This document shows positions 11,639 through 26,946 of a stretch of DNA of 61,666 nt, one piece after another; positions within the stretch are counted from its first letter, which is position 1, and the number at the start of each line of letters is the position of its first letter. The position numbers and the translations under genes were made by a program. The notes under the pieces were generated by a model. It was not told where the DNA came from. It made no database searches and saw only the letters and a program-made list of their open reading frames with translations. Source of the DNA: Tubiluchus corallicola (taxonomy: Eukaryota > Priapulida > Priapulimorpha > Priapulimorphida > Tubiluchidae); assembly GCA_030141605.1 (NCBI GenBank), contig JAQGDQ010001117.1, forward strand, positions 1 through 61,666. The letters are read 5' to 3'.

Positions 11639-14110
11639 CTAGAAAAGACTAATTTGAAATGTTCGCGCTACCTGGTAAAACGGTTTAGAGCATCTTTGAA
11701 TAGAACGCCAAAAAACACATAATTGATCTTATTAACAATATAAAATAATTTAACCTTTTGCTTGGTTAAGGAAGTGTACACTACAAATGCTCTGATTATT
11801 TTTTCAAATTTTATGCAATGTTACCTACACTTGATTCAACAAATTTAAACAAGCTGCGCCCAACGGACGTCGCGCGAGTTTAAATTTACAAATTTCATAC
11901 AGCGTAATATTAACACAAGATCTGTTTGTAATAAGACAACAGGTAAGTAATATACAATTTCAAGACTTTTAGCTTTATTTGTGAAGAGTGTTTTGTTGTG
12001 CTTTAAAAATCTACGCATAATGAAATCATAATAATTTTCTACGCAAAACTTAACTGAATGACTTAGTCGTAGACTGCAATATTTAGTGATAATTTTCTCG
12101 AATTTTACAGTGCAACCAATTCAATTAAATTCACCTTTTATTTCAACATTAAACTTGCCGTACAACCTACTAAAAAATAAATAGTTACATGTACACAAAC
12201 ACACACTACTAGCTTTACTAATTGCATACAACAACAAAAAGGTACTAAAAGCTACCCACACCAAATAAGAAGAACGATCACAAGCAAAAAAGTCATTCAC
12301 AATATTTACCATGGAAGCGTTGTTATTGTGGTTTACAATAATATGGGTTCAAATTAAATCTTATAACGTATCACTTCGATCCTAGAATACCTGTCTGCTA
12401 CTTACTAATAAGTTAGTTCAGTATTTTTGTGTGGATCTCTGTAATACAAACACGGTTACCCCTAATAACTGTATCCGGCAAATAAGGCGAATAATTATTG
12501 GGGTGTAAAATAACGTTTAATCTCAAACGCCTGCAAGTAATCATGTAAATAAGATTGTCATGTCTAACATCGCCAGCACTTTTACTATTATCTATTTACT
12601 ATTACTTTTACTACTACTTACTATTATTATTATCATTCGCGCATACTAAGACGTTCAAATCTAAAATTAGACAGAGCGCGTACTTTAATGTAATGGAACT
12701 GAAGATAGTTTTCTTACCGCACTTTGTCCAAACGATACCTGACTCGGGTAATTGAGATCGTAGACGCTGCATTTACACTTTTTACAACAAGCTTGACGTT
12801 GAGGCCTAAAACCTTTTCTGGCATAACCAGTATCCATGGGCAAGCCGCGGCAGAAGACGACTACTACTCAACATCAATTTCTTTTTTGTCTTCAAAGCTC
12901 TAGGAGTAACTGAAGGCCAAATCTTGACCCATAAAATTATCAAAGCATTATCCAGAAGTCACCCATCAATACTTAATTAGTATGTAAAATTTCGCCACTA
13001 CTGTGTAAAATATTATTTTCTGTACTTATCGCATTGATTAAAATTCACTGTTTGTTTTATATTTCTGAGGTACTATTCATTATACATAGCTCCCATATGC
13101 TGTTTAATCTCTATCATCCGCAGATACAGCAAATACGATGTATTTTGCGAAAAAGAGAGTCCAAGTGCCACTTTACAGGACGAATTATGCGCGGAAACGC
13201 TGCTTAGCAACACAAACAATGACGTCATTTTATTCAGATGTCATGAAACTGTTGTTGTTACGTATGAAACGTATCATCATAAATAACTATCGTCCAACGG
13301 CGTTACACTGTTTACTTCTGTCGTCAAGCGCTACGTTCTTTTGCTACTCTCCATGATAAAGTATCTTTCAAAACTGAAGCTGTTACATTGAGATATTTTT
13401 GTGTGAAATTCATAAATGTCAGCAAACTGTCTCCTCCTTTTGCCTTTTTGTGCGGTTGAATTGATTCGTGGAAAGCTTTAATAATTAGATAGTCTTACGA
13501 TAATCTCAGAACATGACCGACCCAGTTAAGTCTTCTTGATTTTCTTCCTTAATTTTATCGTGCAAATCTTTTTTTACTTATGAAATCTAGCGTACTTTTC
13601 AAACTCAATGACTCTTGATTCTGTTTCATAGCAGTTTTGGAAAAATCGACAGATTTATTTAACAACGATAACGTACAAACGCAACACATCATTCCAGAGA
13701 AGTCATAAAAATAAGACAATGTACAAATAAATTATAAAAAAAACGAGCGCGAAAAATCAAAAACAAAAAATAAAATAATAATACAGTAAAACAAATATAT
13801 GCAGCGAAAAACGCGCAATTAGAATAGTAGGGCATTTAAGTCCATTAGGTTGCAAGAATTTGTTCTACCTCTGGAGAAATTGCGCCATAATTAATGTTTA
13901 GGGTGTACCCATACTTACGAAGTTTATTTTGATAAACAAAGGGTTGCTGCTTGCACTTGCTAGAACAGAAGTCTCTTTTTGAACTCTCAGTGCACCACAG
14001 ACAGTTACAACCATTTACTTACAAAACAAGGTTTATTAAATGCACATTTACTGAATAAATTGAATAAATCACTTCTGGTGTTATAATTAGTGGCGGCTAA
14101 TCTACGTTTT
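11639..14110. other. Intergenic or 5' intronic sequence of the rolling-stone gene
   Basis: The 5' exon(s) of the minus-strand rolling-stone gene should lie here, but I could not identify them with confidence. Open frames (for example 13138-13356) show no family resemblance. Two short related segments containing GCTAGAACAGAAG and CTCTTTTTG occur near 13958 and 14336. Confidence 0.4.
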
Positions 14111-14116
14111 GTGATT

Positions 14117-14241
14117 TGTACAAGAGTACTATTACTGTTACTGCTACTGCTACTATTACTACTGCTATTGCTGCTGCTGCTGCAGCTGCTATACTAATAT
14201 TACTACTACTACTACTACTACTGCTATCGCTAATACTAGTA
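14117..14241. repeat. (TAC)n/(TGC)n trinucleotide tract
   Basis: Imperfect ACT/TAC and GCT trinucleotides. It is one of three ACT-class arrays between 14 and 19.3 kb. Confidence 0.85.
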
Positions 14242-14606
14242 CTACTTCCTCATTTTCGTCTCATTCTCTATTTTTATTGTCATTCTTTAAATTAGTGGAA
14301 AACCCTATTGTTACACGGCCACTGGCAGCATGAGGCTGCTAGAACAGAAGCCTCTTTTTGGCTACTCACATGTTGGCGCCTACAAATACTTTCGCCTTCG
14401 TAAAAAGTTATCTATTATATTGATTTGGGTGGTATATATACATATATATAACCGACGACGGCACCATTTTCGGCGATTCATACGTCAAACGAAAGGTCTC
14501 CATCCACTGGTTTGCACCTGGAGCTTTATTTTGCGAATCGGGCCCACCGGGAGGGACAGGGGAGGGATGAAAAACCTCCAAAAATGACCTTTCTTAACCT
14601 TTTTTC

Positions 14607-16750
<2,144 letters not shown>

Positions 16751-16752
16751 CG

Positions 16753-17038
16753 AAGTCTTAAATGAGAAATAAATAAACGAATGAATGGACGAATAAACAA
16801 ACGAATGCAGGAATGAATGAATGAATGAATGATTGAATGAATGAATGAATGAATGAATGAATGAATGAATGAATGAATGAACGAATGAATGAATGAACGA
16901 ATGAATGAATGAATGAATGAAAAAATGAATGAATGAATGAATGGTGAATGAAAGCATGAATGAATAAACGAATTGATGAATGAATGAATGAATAAAAGAA
17001 TGAATGAACAAGCAAACGAACGAACGAACGAACGAAGG
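16753..17038. repeat. (AATG)n tetranucleotide array
   Basis: About 60 mostly perfect AATG/GAAT units with interspersed variants (ACGA at the right end). All three minus-strand frames stay open and read as a repeating HSFI pattern, a product of the repeat and not a gene. Confidence 0.95.
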
Positions 17039-17348
17039 CACAACCACATGCCACAAATGTGATGAACAAATTGCCGTCACTTAAATTAATAAACAAGTGA
17101 GGGAATGATAAAGATAATAGAATAAACAAAAAAGAAATACAACGAACACGTATGTTACATATATATTACAACTTTAAGGAAACGCATGTTGAAATGAGTG
17201 AACAAATTCATCAATAACGAACAAACAAAAAGCAACTAAACAAGCGATACATAATTTATAAGAAAGTAAGTAAATTAAAAGAGCGAAAATACCTAAAATA
17301 CGGTTGTAGTTGCACGCATTTGTCTGCAACAGTTCTCGTCTTCGTTTC

Positions 17349-17447
17349 ACTATTATTGCTATTGTTATTATTGTTATTATTATTATTACAATTATTATTA
17401 TTATTATAATAATTAATAATTATAATTATTAGTACTACTACTACTAC

Positions 17448-17477
<30 letters not shown>
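17349..17477. repeat. (ATT)n then (ACT)n microsatellite, 5' flank of LINE fragment
   Basis: TTATTA-type repeats run into about 48 bp of ACT units at 17430-17477, directly abutting the first coding bases of the LINE fragment. Confidence 0.9.
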
Positions 17478-17478
<1 letters not shown>

Positions 17479-18617
17479 TTGGGGGTTGTCTTTACTCAAG
17501 ATGGATCGTCCGATGCTGCTGTTAGGGAACATTTTATATCCAAGCAGCCACACGTGATGAAATTTGTCTCTTTTGTATCCAAGAACATTGACTTCCCATT
17601 TTGGATAAAACGGAAGGTGCTAGAATCTGCATTGCTCTCGTCCATACTTTATGGGTGCGAAGCCTGGATATGTGGCAGTGCCCGTATTGGCGAGGTTCCG
17701 TACCGCACTACTATTAAAGCTCTACTGGGGGTTCGTACATCGTTTGCTTGCTAGAACTTGGCATGCCCTCACTTGAAGCGAGGGTAAAAAACGTACAAAA
17801 AAAGTTCGTCTCGAAGTTGGTAAGCCAGCGTCACGCTATGACGGATGACCCGTTTATGCTGGTATGGAATTTATGTAAAGATACACGAACAAAGGGATAC
17901 AAATATTTAGACAATGTTATGTCTACAGCGGATCACGTACAGGCAGATGTAGAGAGACGAAAGACTCATGTCCGAGTTTCTAATCGTACAAAATGCAAGA
18001 CTTATTTGAAAATAAATCCCAATTTGTCTGTGCATCCAATGTATGGGAACACAGAGTTACCTGAGCACAAACGTATAATCATCACAAGAATAAGGGTCTC
18101 ATCACACAATCTAGCTATAGAAACAGGTCGTTGGGCAAATGTACCTCGTGAGCGCAGGCTGTGTCTTTGTGGAGAAATTCAGACAGAAGAGCATTTTTTG
18201 TGCGAGTGCCATGAAAATGCACTTTATAGATCACTGTACGCGTTAAATTATAGTAATATTGCAAATTTATTTGATGGAGAATTAATGTCAATAGGTAGTT
18301 TCATTTACGACTGTATGCATAGATTTGTGAATTAAATAGTATAGCTTTGTTAGCGGACACATAACCACATCACGGAGATTATCATATAGGTAAAATATTT
18401 GTTTAATACATGTGTACAAATGCTTGGTAAATAGTTTTTTTTTCGCTTCATGGAGTTTACAACTAAATTTGTATATCTGTATGTATACCTGTGCAGCTAT
18501 GTTGAGTCAAATTGTTAGTATGATCTGGAAATCATTTCCTGAGCTCTGCCCGCTGATAAAACCATCGGGTGTGAGTCAAGTTTGTAATTTTCGTGTTGGA
18601 AATTTGATTTTCAGAAA

Positions 18618-18640
<23 letters not shown>
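17478..18640 (+). mobile_element. 5'-truncated non-LTR retrotransposon (3' end of ORF2) embedded in ACT repeats
   Basis: Two open frames, 17478-17754 and 17748-18335, are the C-terminal part of a LINE ORF2 split by one frameshift near 17747. The first has LESALLSSILYGCEAW, typical of the segment after the RT domain; the second has LELGMPSLEARVKN and ends with a CLCGEIQTEEHFLCEC zinc-knuckle-like motif, characteristic of LINE ORF2 C-termini. About 300 bp of 3' UTR follows and ends in AATAAAATATCTATCTATC, a short tandem tail, before the downstream ACT array. The endonuclease and RT core are missing, so the copy is dead. Confidence 0.85.
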
Positions 18641-19226
<586 letters not shown>

Positions 19227-20123
19227 GCTGTCGTTGTTTTTATGGAAAATAAATATTATACTAACCTGTACCACGCAAGTATGAGTTATTAACTGAATGT
19301 CCACAAATGTAAAAATGTAAGGGTAAAATATAAATACAAATTCAAATAAATAACAAAACAATTCGTAAAGGCATAAAAGGGGAAAAATGATACTTTTATC
19401 ATGTGTTTGTTTTTATACTTATTACTGTAAATAATTATGTCCTTCATCCTGTAATATATATTCTTGTAATGTATAGTACATTTCTTATTGAAATAAAGCT
19501 ATAAATAAACTATTAAGAACTAAACGAAAATGAACAAAAAGTAAATAAATAAAATAATAAAGAAATATAAAGAAATAACTAAAATAGAAATATAAATACG
19601 TACCACAAACATATAAACAACCAGCTAAAGCAACAAAAGCCAAACTAATAGATAAGCTATAGGCTATAGCTCAGTGTTCTCACTATCTAGGAATGTTATG
19701 GACTTCAAGAACTATTCCTTGAATGTGCGAGACAGAGTTACGGAATTCAAGTTGTTAACTAACCAAACGCTTTAAAAACAAATGTGAAACAAAAGCAAAG
19801 ATTTGTTTATATTTTCTATAAAATATTTCATTAATTTTTTACGACAGCCATTATAGATGTATACTATAATAATTTAAATAAAGACATATATTTGCACTTT
19901 ATCAAAATTTTAACAGACCATAAAATTTATGATGATTAAACCTGTAACAGCTGCAGTAACGAACAACGAACAAAGCGCTTTAAAAGTGCTTTATTTGCCA
20001 TTAAAGTAGAACCATTCTGCATCTTGTAGTAAAAATGTACTACTATTGCGTTGTGCTGTTTGTGTTCCGATTAATAATGTCACTTTAATATAATATCTCG
20101 TAATAGAGATAAGCGTTTAATTT
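19227..20123. other. Intergenic; presumed 3' flank of the bHLH gene
   Basis: AT-rich, no gene seen. The right end is the downstream region (minus strand) of the bHLH gene. Confidence 0.4.
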
Positions 20124-22007
20124 CTAGCCAAACAAATGTAAATAATTTTCACAAAAGTTTAATATCGCTTCCGCAGAACTTGGTGCATCACTCATGGGTT
20201 GGGCACTTATTTCCTCGTCACCATTTTGCAAGACTTGTGTGCACAAACCCTGCGGTACAACACTTTGGTCTTGTAAGTCAGAGCCATCTTGACGTCCTTG
20301 ACGACAGCACCCAGAACTTTGCACATTGTTTACCTGTAGATGCGCTGGCGTTGGGGTAAACCTTTGTTGCAAATCTCCATTGTTTTGAATATTGTTATAT
20401 GGGACAAATAAACGTTGTTTCAAAATTTGTGATGTAACAACATTTTGCTGATCAGCAACCAATAATTGCTTGCTTGACGCCTGCTCACAAAAGGTTCTAA
20501 TATTGCTCAAATTATCACATAATTGTTGGCTATTAACAGACTCAGCACTTTGCGCAATGCACGGCTGTCCTTGATTAACGTTCGGTGAAGGAATAGCTTC
20601 AATGCACAGCTCTTGTTGAGTGATGTTGGGCGCAGCATTTGACTTACTGCACTGTTGTTGTTCTCTAATGTCAGATGCAATATTTAACTGAATGCACCGT
20701 CCTTCTTGACTGGTACGAGGAGCAATATTTGTCTCATGCTGGTGAAAGTTAAGCGCAATACCTCGGCCACTGTCAAATCTTTGTTCGAATTGGCCGTTGA
20801 GATGTTCGTACATAGTTTGCGTAATAAACCATTGGTTACATAACTGTGGAGTATTTTGAGCAGGTGTTGCAAGGTAGTTTGTAGGCCTATTTTGACCAAT
20901 GTCGGATTGAACAACCGATGGTTTCTCTGCTGGTGAATGCTGGTCTTCATGACAAAAACGTGTTTGCAAAGCTGTTGCATGACTGCAAAAACGTTGTTGG
21001 GTTGACAAATATTGCCCACCTTTTTGATTGTCACTTTGTGTGCAAAAATGTGGATTACTGGAAACATTTTGTTGAACATTTACTTGAACCAATAGATTGT
21101 CGTTGTTCTTTCTAGGAGGCTTTTGAAAGAGGCACTGAGTAGTTCCTTGAAGGCACAGCCGCTGTTCAGACAGATCTGCTGTCTGGGAATTTCTGTCTTG
21201 AGAATTGTATGTTTCCTCATTCCACTTTTGTTTGTTACAAAGTCCGCCATGTTGTCTGTCAAAGTTACGTCTCTGAATTCTTTTTGTTTGAGAACACTTC
21301 CCCAGTTGTTTAGGCCTACAAAGTTGTTGAACAAACGTCTTCGGGCCGGACAAGCCACCATTCGGTTGATCAGACATGTCTTGCTTTGGAGTGTAGCGTT
21401 GTTGATTATTTCTTTGCAGTAAACTTTCTTTAGTAGAAATGCGTTCTTTAGTGGTCGCAAAGTGTTGTTTGAAAGAAGTTCTTGAATTGGATTCGCTTTC
21501 GAGGTTACTTGCGTTTGGGGAAGTATATGATTGACGAAAGCTTCTTGTGTCTACGCACGTCTCTTTCTCGCTTTCATCACCAAGGTTAGTGTGATCGCCA
21601 GCCACCAACTCGAAATTTTCTACTTTGAAGTTTTCCAAATCCTCCAATTTCTGTCTCAAGGAGTCGCTGATAGATGGCAGTCGAGTAGCGCATGTCGTGT
21701 TTTCGTCTTCCTTGATTAGCACCGATGTCAGATAAGCTATCCATTTGGCAGCTAGCCGCAAAGTGTCGATTTTTGAAACATCGTATTTATTCCCACAAAG
21801 CGGTAGAATGTCTCTGAGATGTAGAAAAGCGTTGTTAACTCCGTGAATGCGCAATCTCTCCCTTTCATTTGCAGCCCGCCGTTGCCGACTTACTCCAGTT
21901 AGTAACCGTTTCCGTCGACGGCGACGGTATGACTTCGCACTACAATTATTTTGTTCTGTGTCGTCTTCTTGCATAGTCATGTCACAATTATCTGCTAGCA
22001 AATCCAT
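20124..22007 (-). CDS. Group A basic helix-loop-helix transcription factor with Gln/Asn/Cys-rich repetitive tail
   Basis: Single-exon gene, 627 residues, ATG at 22007 in a good context. After an Arg-rich nuclear-localisation-like stretch (YRRRRRKR, 27-34) comes a bHLH: basic region RQRRAANERERLR (41-53) with the E-box-contacting NERER, helix 1 VNNAFLHLRDILP, loop, and helix 2 VSKIDTLRLAAKWIAYLTSVL (77-97). The Glu/Arg pattern makes it an E-box-binding group A factor; helix 2 is nearest the Twist/Hand/PTF1 branch, but I do not assign an orthologue. The other 520 residues are low complexity, rich in Q, N, S and C, with recurrent Q-x-L/F-C motifs and about five degenerate 15-residue repeats near 432-510. 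The C-terminus, AEAILNFCENYLHLF, is a hydrophobic helix-like patch, possibly for activation. The tail stays open over 1.5 kb in one frame, which supports a real gene. Neighbours are repeats only. Confidence 0.85.
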   Translation of the reverse strand: MDLLADNCDMTMQEDDTEQNNCSAKSYRRRRRKRLLTGVSRQRRAANERERLRIHGVNNAFLHLRDILPLCGNKYDVSKIDTLRLAAKWIAYLTSVLIKEDENTTCATRLPSISDSLRQKLEDLENFKVENFELVAGDHTNLGDESEKETCVDTRSFRQSYTSPNASNLESESNSRTSFKQHFATTKERISTKESLLQRNNQQRYTPKQDMSDQPNGGLSGPKTFVQQLCRPKQLGKCSQTKRIQRRNFDRQHGGLCNKQKWNEETYNSQDRNSQTADLSEQRLCLQGTTQCLFQKPPRKNNDNLLVQVNVQQNVSSNPHFCTQSDNQKGGQYLSTQQRFCSHATALQTRFCHEDQHSPAEKPSVVQSDIGQNRPTNYLATPAQNTPQLCNQWFITQTMYEHLNGQFEQRFDSGRGIALNFHQHETNIAPRTSQEGRCIQLNIASDIREQQQCSKSNAAPNITQQELCIEAIPSPNVNQGQPCIAQSAESVNSQQLCDNLSNIRTFCEQASSKQLLVADQQNVVTSQILKQRLFVPYNNIQNNGDLQQRFTPTPAHLQVNNVQSSGCCRQGRQDGSDLQDQSVVPQGLCTQVLQNGDEEISAQPMSDAPSSAEAILNFCENYLHLFG

Positions 22008-22215
22008 TCTCCACTAAAGTCAAGTACATGTAGTTCTAATATCAATTGTGGTAAGTCAGAGATAGCTAACCTCTCGTCCAACCGTATCATAGCTACAGCT
22101 ACTCAGGTGTGAGATGAGACTGTCACTTCATTAACCCGTAAATGAACAATTCGGAGACATATTCCCAAAATGAGGCACATGCTCAAGTTTGTTAACCTTT
22201 CATTGCGTCGAGGTG

Positions 22216-22223
22216 TTTATATA
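22216..22223 (-). promoter_or_regulatory. Candidate TATA box of the bHLH gene
   Basis: TATATAAA on the minus strand about 210 bp upstream of the bHLH ATG, which would put transcription start near 22190. E-box-like hexamers (CAGGTG near 22103, CACATG near 22165, CAATTG near 22045) lie between it and the ATG. No transcript evidence. Confidence 0.45.
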
Positions 22224-23694
22224 TCTGCATTTTGTATCGTGGTCTTCACTGACCCACAACAATTAAGTCAGTGCTTTTATTAAATTTTTAACGGGTTATA
22301 ATTTTGTAAAGGAGCACTACCTCTTCTAGTGTATTATGCAGAAAAGTGTAATTATAAGTACGTAGCTAAATAATTGGGTATTACTTAATTTAATTTAATT
22401 TCTTCCGTATAATTGTAGTGACAACGCGCATTACAATAATAACAATTATTGCCCACACAATACGTACTTACATATCACAATTATAAGGGGCATTAAGTCA
22501 CCTCTACTTAATAATGACCTTGCGTTGATCTCCAGGTCTTGCGTCATATAAAACAATTATTGGAGAGAAACGTACTAGTTTTTAGTCGCCATTCAGTGAA
22601 GTTCAATGTAAATATATATGTTATGATATATATACTTCGTTTAACTACGAGTACAAGAACAAATGTGCTAAAACATGTTACCCTTTTTGAATATTAGTTT
22701 ATCACATGGCTGCCCTCCATCGTGTAAGACACGACTTCTTTTCAATCACGTAAACGCACGAAAGCAATAATAAATAAAAAGTCTGAAATTTTACCTCAAC
22801 TAGGACTCGAACCCAAGAACTACTAATAAATGAGATAAATCACAAATACACAGAATAATACATAAAGAACTTTGAAGTAATTCTCCATACTTTTGTACGT
22901 AAGGAACTTAGTATTACTGGGATTAATAAGTTGCTAATGAATGCCCATTACTATTCTTTGTTTGAGATGACTTTACTCATAAAAAAATATTTCACCGTAA
23001 ATAGTGCATAAATTACTGCACCTGATTACTGTACTACAAATAATTTTATTTGCTAGCTAGCTTTGTATCGCGACAGAAACCAAAGAAGTCCATATCTAGC
23101 CACTAATCTCGAAACACACCTAGTTAAAGTCACACAACTGCCACGTAAAGTACATTAAAATATTAAGATACGCAAGAAGCTGATGGCAAGGTCAGCAGCA
23201 GCAGCAACAGCAACAAAAGCAACCCAATATAGCATTATAGCAAGCGCCACAGAGGCTGTAGAAAGAGCACCTGGAACGACATAAAACAGCAATATCGACA
23301 GCAGCAATGGCGACAACAGTAGCTTCTTACTGTTTTTGTCATTAGCAGAAAAAGTAACAAAGTGACAAGTCCACCAGTGGCAAAGATAGTCATCTATGTT
23401 ATATTTACGCCTTAGCTTCTTGCTCGGCCCTGTAATACATTTTACAATGAAAGCTTATCATTTCTCAATCTCTGTTTCTTACACATTGGTTTAACCTTCC
23501 TAGCAGGTTTAGAAAATCTTGGTCTATTACTCATTGATCTAGCTTATTTAGAAAACACAATTATAAGTTTGGTTAATCTTAAAATAAGCTGCTGTAAAGC
23601 TAATGCTGTTGTAATCAACGAGAAGGTGCGGGGCGGAAAGTAACGGTTTTAAAAATGCCAACAACAGACAAAAGTTACAGCAAAATTTCCATTC
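22224..23694. other. Intergenic, nothing recognised
   Basis: AT-rich with short CAG/CAA runs at 23195-23330. A lone tRNA B-box-like GGTTCGAGTCC lies on the minus strand near 22804-22814 without a matching A box. Confidence 0.4.
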
Positions 23695-24164
23695 GCCAAC
23701 CAAAAATATCACCTATAATCTCATTTTCACCATTTAGTGTTGGGAAAAACCCATAGTTGTTGTTTCAATTACTAAGTCAACTAAAATCACACCCATGTCA
23801 TGTCATTTTCGACATCAAACCAAGATATGACCAGAAAGAGATTAATATTGTAAATATATCTTAGCTTAGCTTAGATAAGAACAGGGGCCCCTGAGTACAC
23901 TTTTGACAAGTGCAGTCGTTTGTCAGTAGGATGGGCTACATTTCAGCTGCAATAACCCACCAATCCTCTCAGCATTTTAAGTGCTAGAATGATAGCTGAA
24001 TAATAAAATCACTAGAGAGCCTAGAGATTTCTAAAAAATTATTCACCAAAAATTAACTTGCATATTAATTCACGCCATAACTATTGCTTGAAAAAGCTTT
24101 AATTGATTGCTAAGTTTTACAGTTGAAGTAGAGAAGTAGATTTTGCTTCCATCACAGGTTTCTA

Positions 24165-24240
24165 TGTGGTGCAGTAGTCTAACTGGTAACGTTGTAATTC
24201 AATGTATGTAGTTCAAATGTTAGGATCGTTTCTGATTGTT
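24165..24240 (+). repeat. tRNA-derived SINE-like remnant
   Basis: A-box-like GTGGTGCAGTAGTCTAACTGG followed about 35 bp later by B-box-like GTTCAAATG. A duplicated copy lies near 51318-51372. No foldable cloverleaf, so not a functional tRNA. Confidence 0.35.
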
Positions 24241-25467
24241 TCACATTTTTTCTCTAGAAATTTTACGTTCTGCATTTGTTCCGTCATGAACCAACAAAGT
24301 GAAGTGAACGTGGGTGTGACGTGGCTGGCTTTAAGGTTTTTGTTAATAAGCTGTTAAATAAAGCGGGATTTTGACCAAATCATTCATGTCGTCAGTAGCC
24401 ACTTGTTTTATTAGTGTCAGAGTGTGTTAAATAGGCCCTAGCCTACTAAAGGAGAGGTAAGTGTGCCTATTAGGTGTTAACGTTTCTTCATTTCAAGATT
24501 CGTTTCACTTATGTTTGAAGAAGTGCAGAACTAACAGTTATTAATTTCATTTTTAACTCCGAATTTATCCGAATAAACTATCAGAAAATATAACTTATGG
24601 GTTGAATTTTATTTAATGAGTAATTGTGTTATAAACAGATTTCAGTGTTGTACACTGCGTAAGACAGCGTGTCTGTGAATATGATAACGCAAGATTTTAC
24701 TGGTTCGATACGCCCAAATGATTTTTGAAAATTAATCGTGTACAGTTATTCTAGGCACATTATTAAGACTTAGCTGAACAAAAATGTTTAACGTTGTCTG
24801 AGAAATGAATTGAAAGTACGAGAGCCATCAGCTGAAATCCAGAATCTGTATCTCCAATTCTACATTCTGTTCACTTTAACTAAAACAAGTACAGAAATTA
24901 TCACAAAAAAATTGCGTCTTATTTTTGCACATCACCGTCTTACTTGCGCCGCGGCACCAGTCATTGATTGCCAGTTGTACTTGTTAGTTCAAGATTGGAG
25001 GCAACTTGATGACGTAGATTGAAACGAGGATAAGATGTTTTCAAACATGCTTTATAAATTATAAGACCAATACTTTTTGAGGCCTATTTTTCTTTTAAAA
25101 AAATTATAATGTTGCTGCCGATGCTTATTTGTTCCAATAAATTTATTGAACACTACATTTACAAATGATGTCATCAGTTCCACGTCTCTGTTTAAAAAAC
25201 ACGTGGTGACCTGACGTTCTTGTTGAAGCAAGAGTTCGTTAGATGAAATAGCACTGTATTACCAAACGATATCATTGGTTCCCTGTCTCTATTTGAAAAA
25301 GGACATGACGTCTTGTCTGAAAAGCAGCTCTATCTATCTACACAAACAAAAAGAGAAAATTACCATTTGTCACTCGAATGTTTACTCCGCGATTTCATCG
25401 CAACGTATGCATAAGAAAAGGCGCCCCTGATTGATGATAATAGCGTCCGATATTGATAAGAGAGACC

Positions 25468-25475
25468 TATAAAAA
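25468..25475 (+). promoter_or_regulatory. TATA box of VWDE-like gene 1
   Basis: TATAAAAA exactly 81 bp upstream of the ATG. The same spacing is kept in the second gene copy (TATAAGAA at 52861), within an otherwise conserved promoter, which supports function. Confidence 0.6.
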
Positions 25476-25548
25476 TGCGGGCCTACTTTTGAAAACAACA
25501 ATATTGCGCTTGTTGTAGCACGATATTATACATAGCTGTGATGCAGAG

Positions 25549-26946
25549 ATGTTTCCTGATTTGCTAAGAGCTGCTTTCTGTTTACTGTGTTTTGGTTTGA
25601 GTCTTTTCGACTGTGGTCCAGTCAACAATTTGGGAACAAAATGCTCAGAGTGGACTGAATGGCTTCCTTGTACTAGGACATGCGGGGGCGGAAAACAACC
25701 AAGGTAATATTTTGTTTGCAAACTAGTCTGGAATGCGAAATATTAGGTGACTCTCACACACGTGTAACTCGTACACATGTACGCACGTGTGAAAATCTGT
25801 AAAACGGCACAAGAAAACATGACACAAATGAAAAAGTAGGCAAAAAATGTACAGGAAAAGTGGCACGGCAATGGTAAAAGAAAAATTGACACAAATGGGA
25901 AAGCAGGAAAACATGGTACAGGGAAAAATGGCGAAAATGAAAAAGTAGGTAATTATGGTGCAGGAAAAATGGCACAAATGAAAGTTAGGTAAATATAGTA
26001 CAGGAAAAAATTGCACAAATGGGAAAGTAGTTAAACATGGTATACGAAAAACTGACACATGAGAAAATAGGTAAATATGGTAAATATTGGAAAAATGTCA
26101 CATGTTATTTTAATGCAATTGGTTTCTGTAATAAAATCAGAATGCGCTCAGCAGAATGGAGATCTCTGCCAAAATAAAACCGCTTCGTCTGATTTTTTTA
26201 CTAAAAGCATAAAACAAAGATAAACAAGCAAACATACAGAAATGTTCCTGTATTAGTATGTTAAATCGTAATGTCTGTATTGTATTAGTTTTTGTTTGTT
26301 TGTTTGTAAGTGCTAATGTTTTTATATACACTTATTTGTGTCAATGTCTGTACTAATCCTGTAATTAAGTTTTTTCTAGATAATTTTGTACTTTTTTATG
26401 ATTTTGTTGTGAACTCTGTGATCGAAGTAATACATACATATGTACATGTATATATGTGTGTGTGTGTGTGTGCGTGTGCGTGTGCGTGTGCGTGTGCGTG
26501 TGCGTGTGCATGTGCGTGTGTTTGCGTGCTTACATTACATGTTTCAAATTGAGCCGCTCCAAACAAGTGTTCTTTGTAGCTTGCAGGTTCGAGTCTCAGT
26601 GTTCTTTAAGTACAAATCAACATGAAAGTACTAATATTCTGAATAGACACAGACATGTAATTTGACATTTTTAAAATTTGCAAAACATGTGATAATAGAA
26701 ATCTGAATCACAATACGACATAGTAATGCATCTTATAGGAACAACGTAGGTGTGACGAAGTTAAAAATCATAATTAAATTTGCAGATCCAGAATATGCAA
26801 TGGCGTAAGGGAGCAGGAATTGCGTCATTGTGGTCAGGTTTGTCTCTATGAAGGCATCTTTGTCGATGGCCGCTGTCAATGTGTTCCAGGGCGAAGTGGA
26901 AGTTGTTGTGAAACGGTTGTCGAAACAACTGTGGAAAACCTGGTTG
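25549..26946 (+). CDS. VWDE-like gene 1, exons 1-2: signal peptide, TSP1, EGF-like
   Basis: Exon 1 encodes a hydrophobic signal peptide and the start of a thrombospondin type 1 repeat (CSEWTEWLPCTRTCGGGKQP, with the WxxW and CxxTCGGG marks). Exon 2 completes it (RSRICNGVREQELRHC) and adds a compact EGF-like module (CGQVCLYEGIFVDGRCQCVP). An upstream ATG at 25541 is in another frame and stops after eight codons; 25549 gives the signal peptide. The donor at 26947 (GTAGTT, phase 1) is required to match exon 3. Confidence 0.85.

Noticed and set aside
20684-21460. Additional frames inside the bHLH gene on both strands
   Set aside because: Shadows of a repetitive, CAA-rich coding region.
25723-26058. 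Minus-strand frames rich in Phe, Pro, Cys and His (also 53075-53501)
   Set aside because: Read from the intron 1 minisatellite on the antisense strand.
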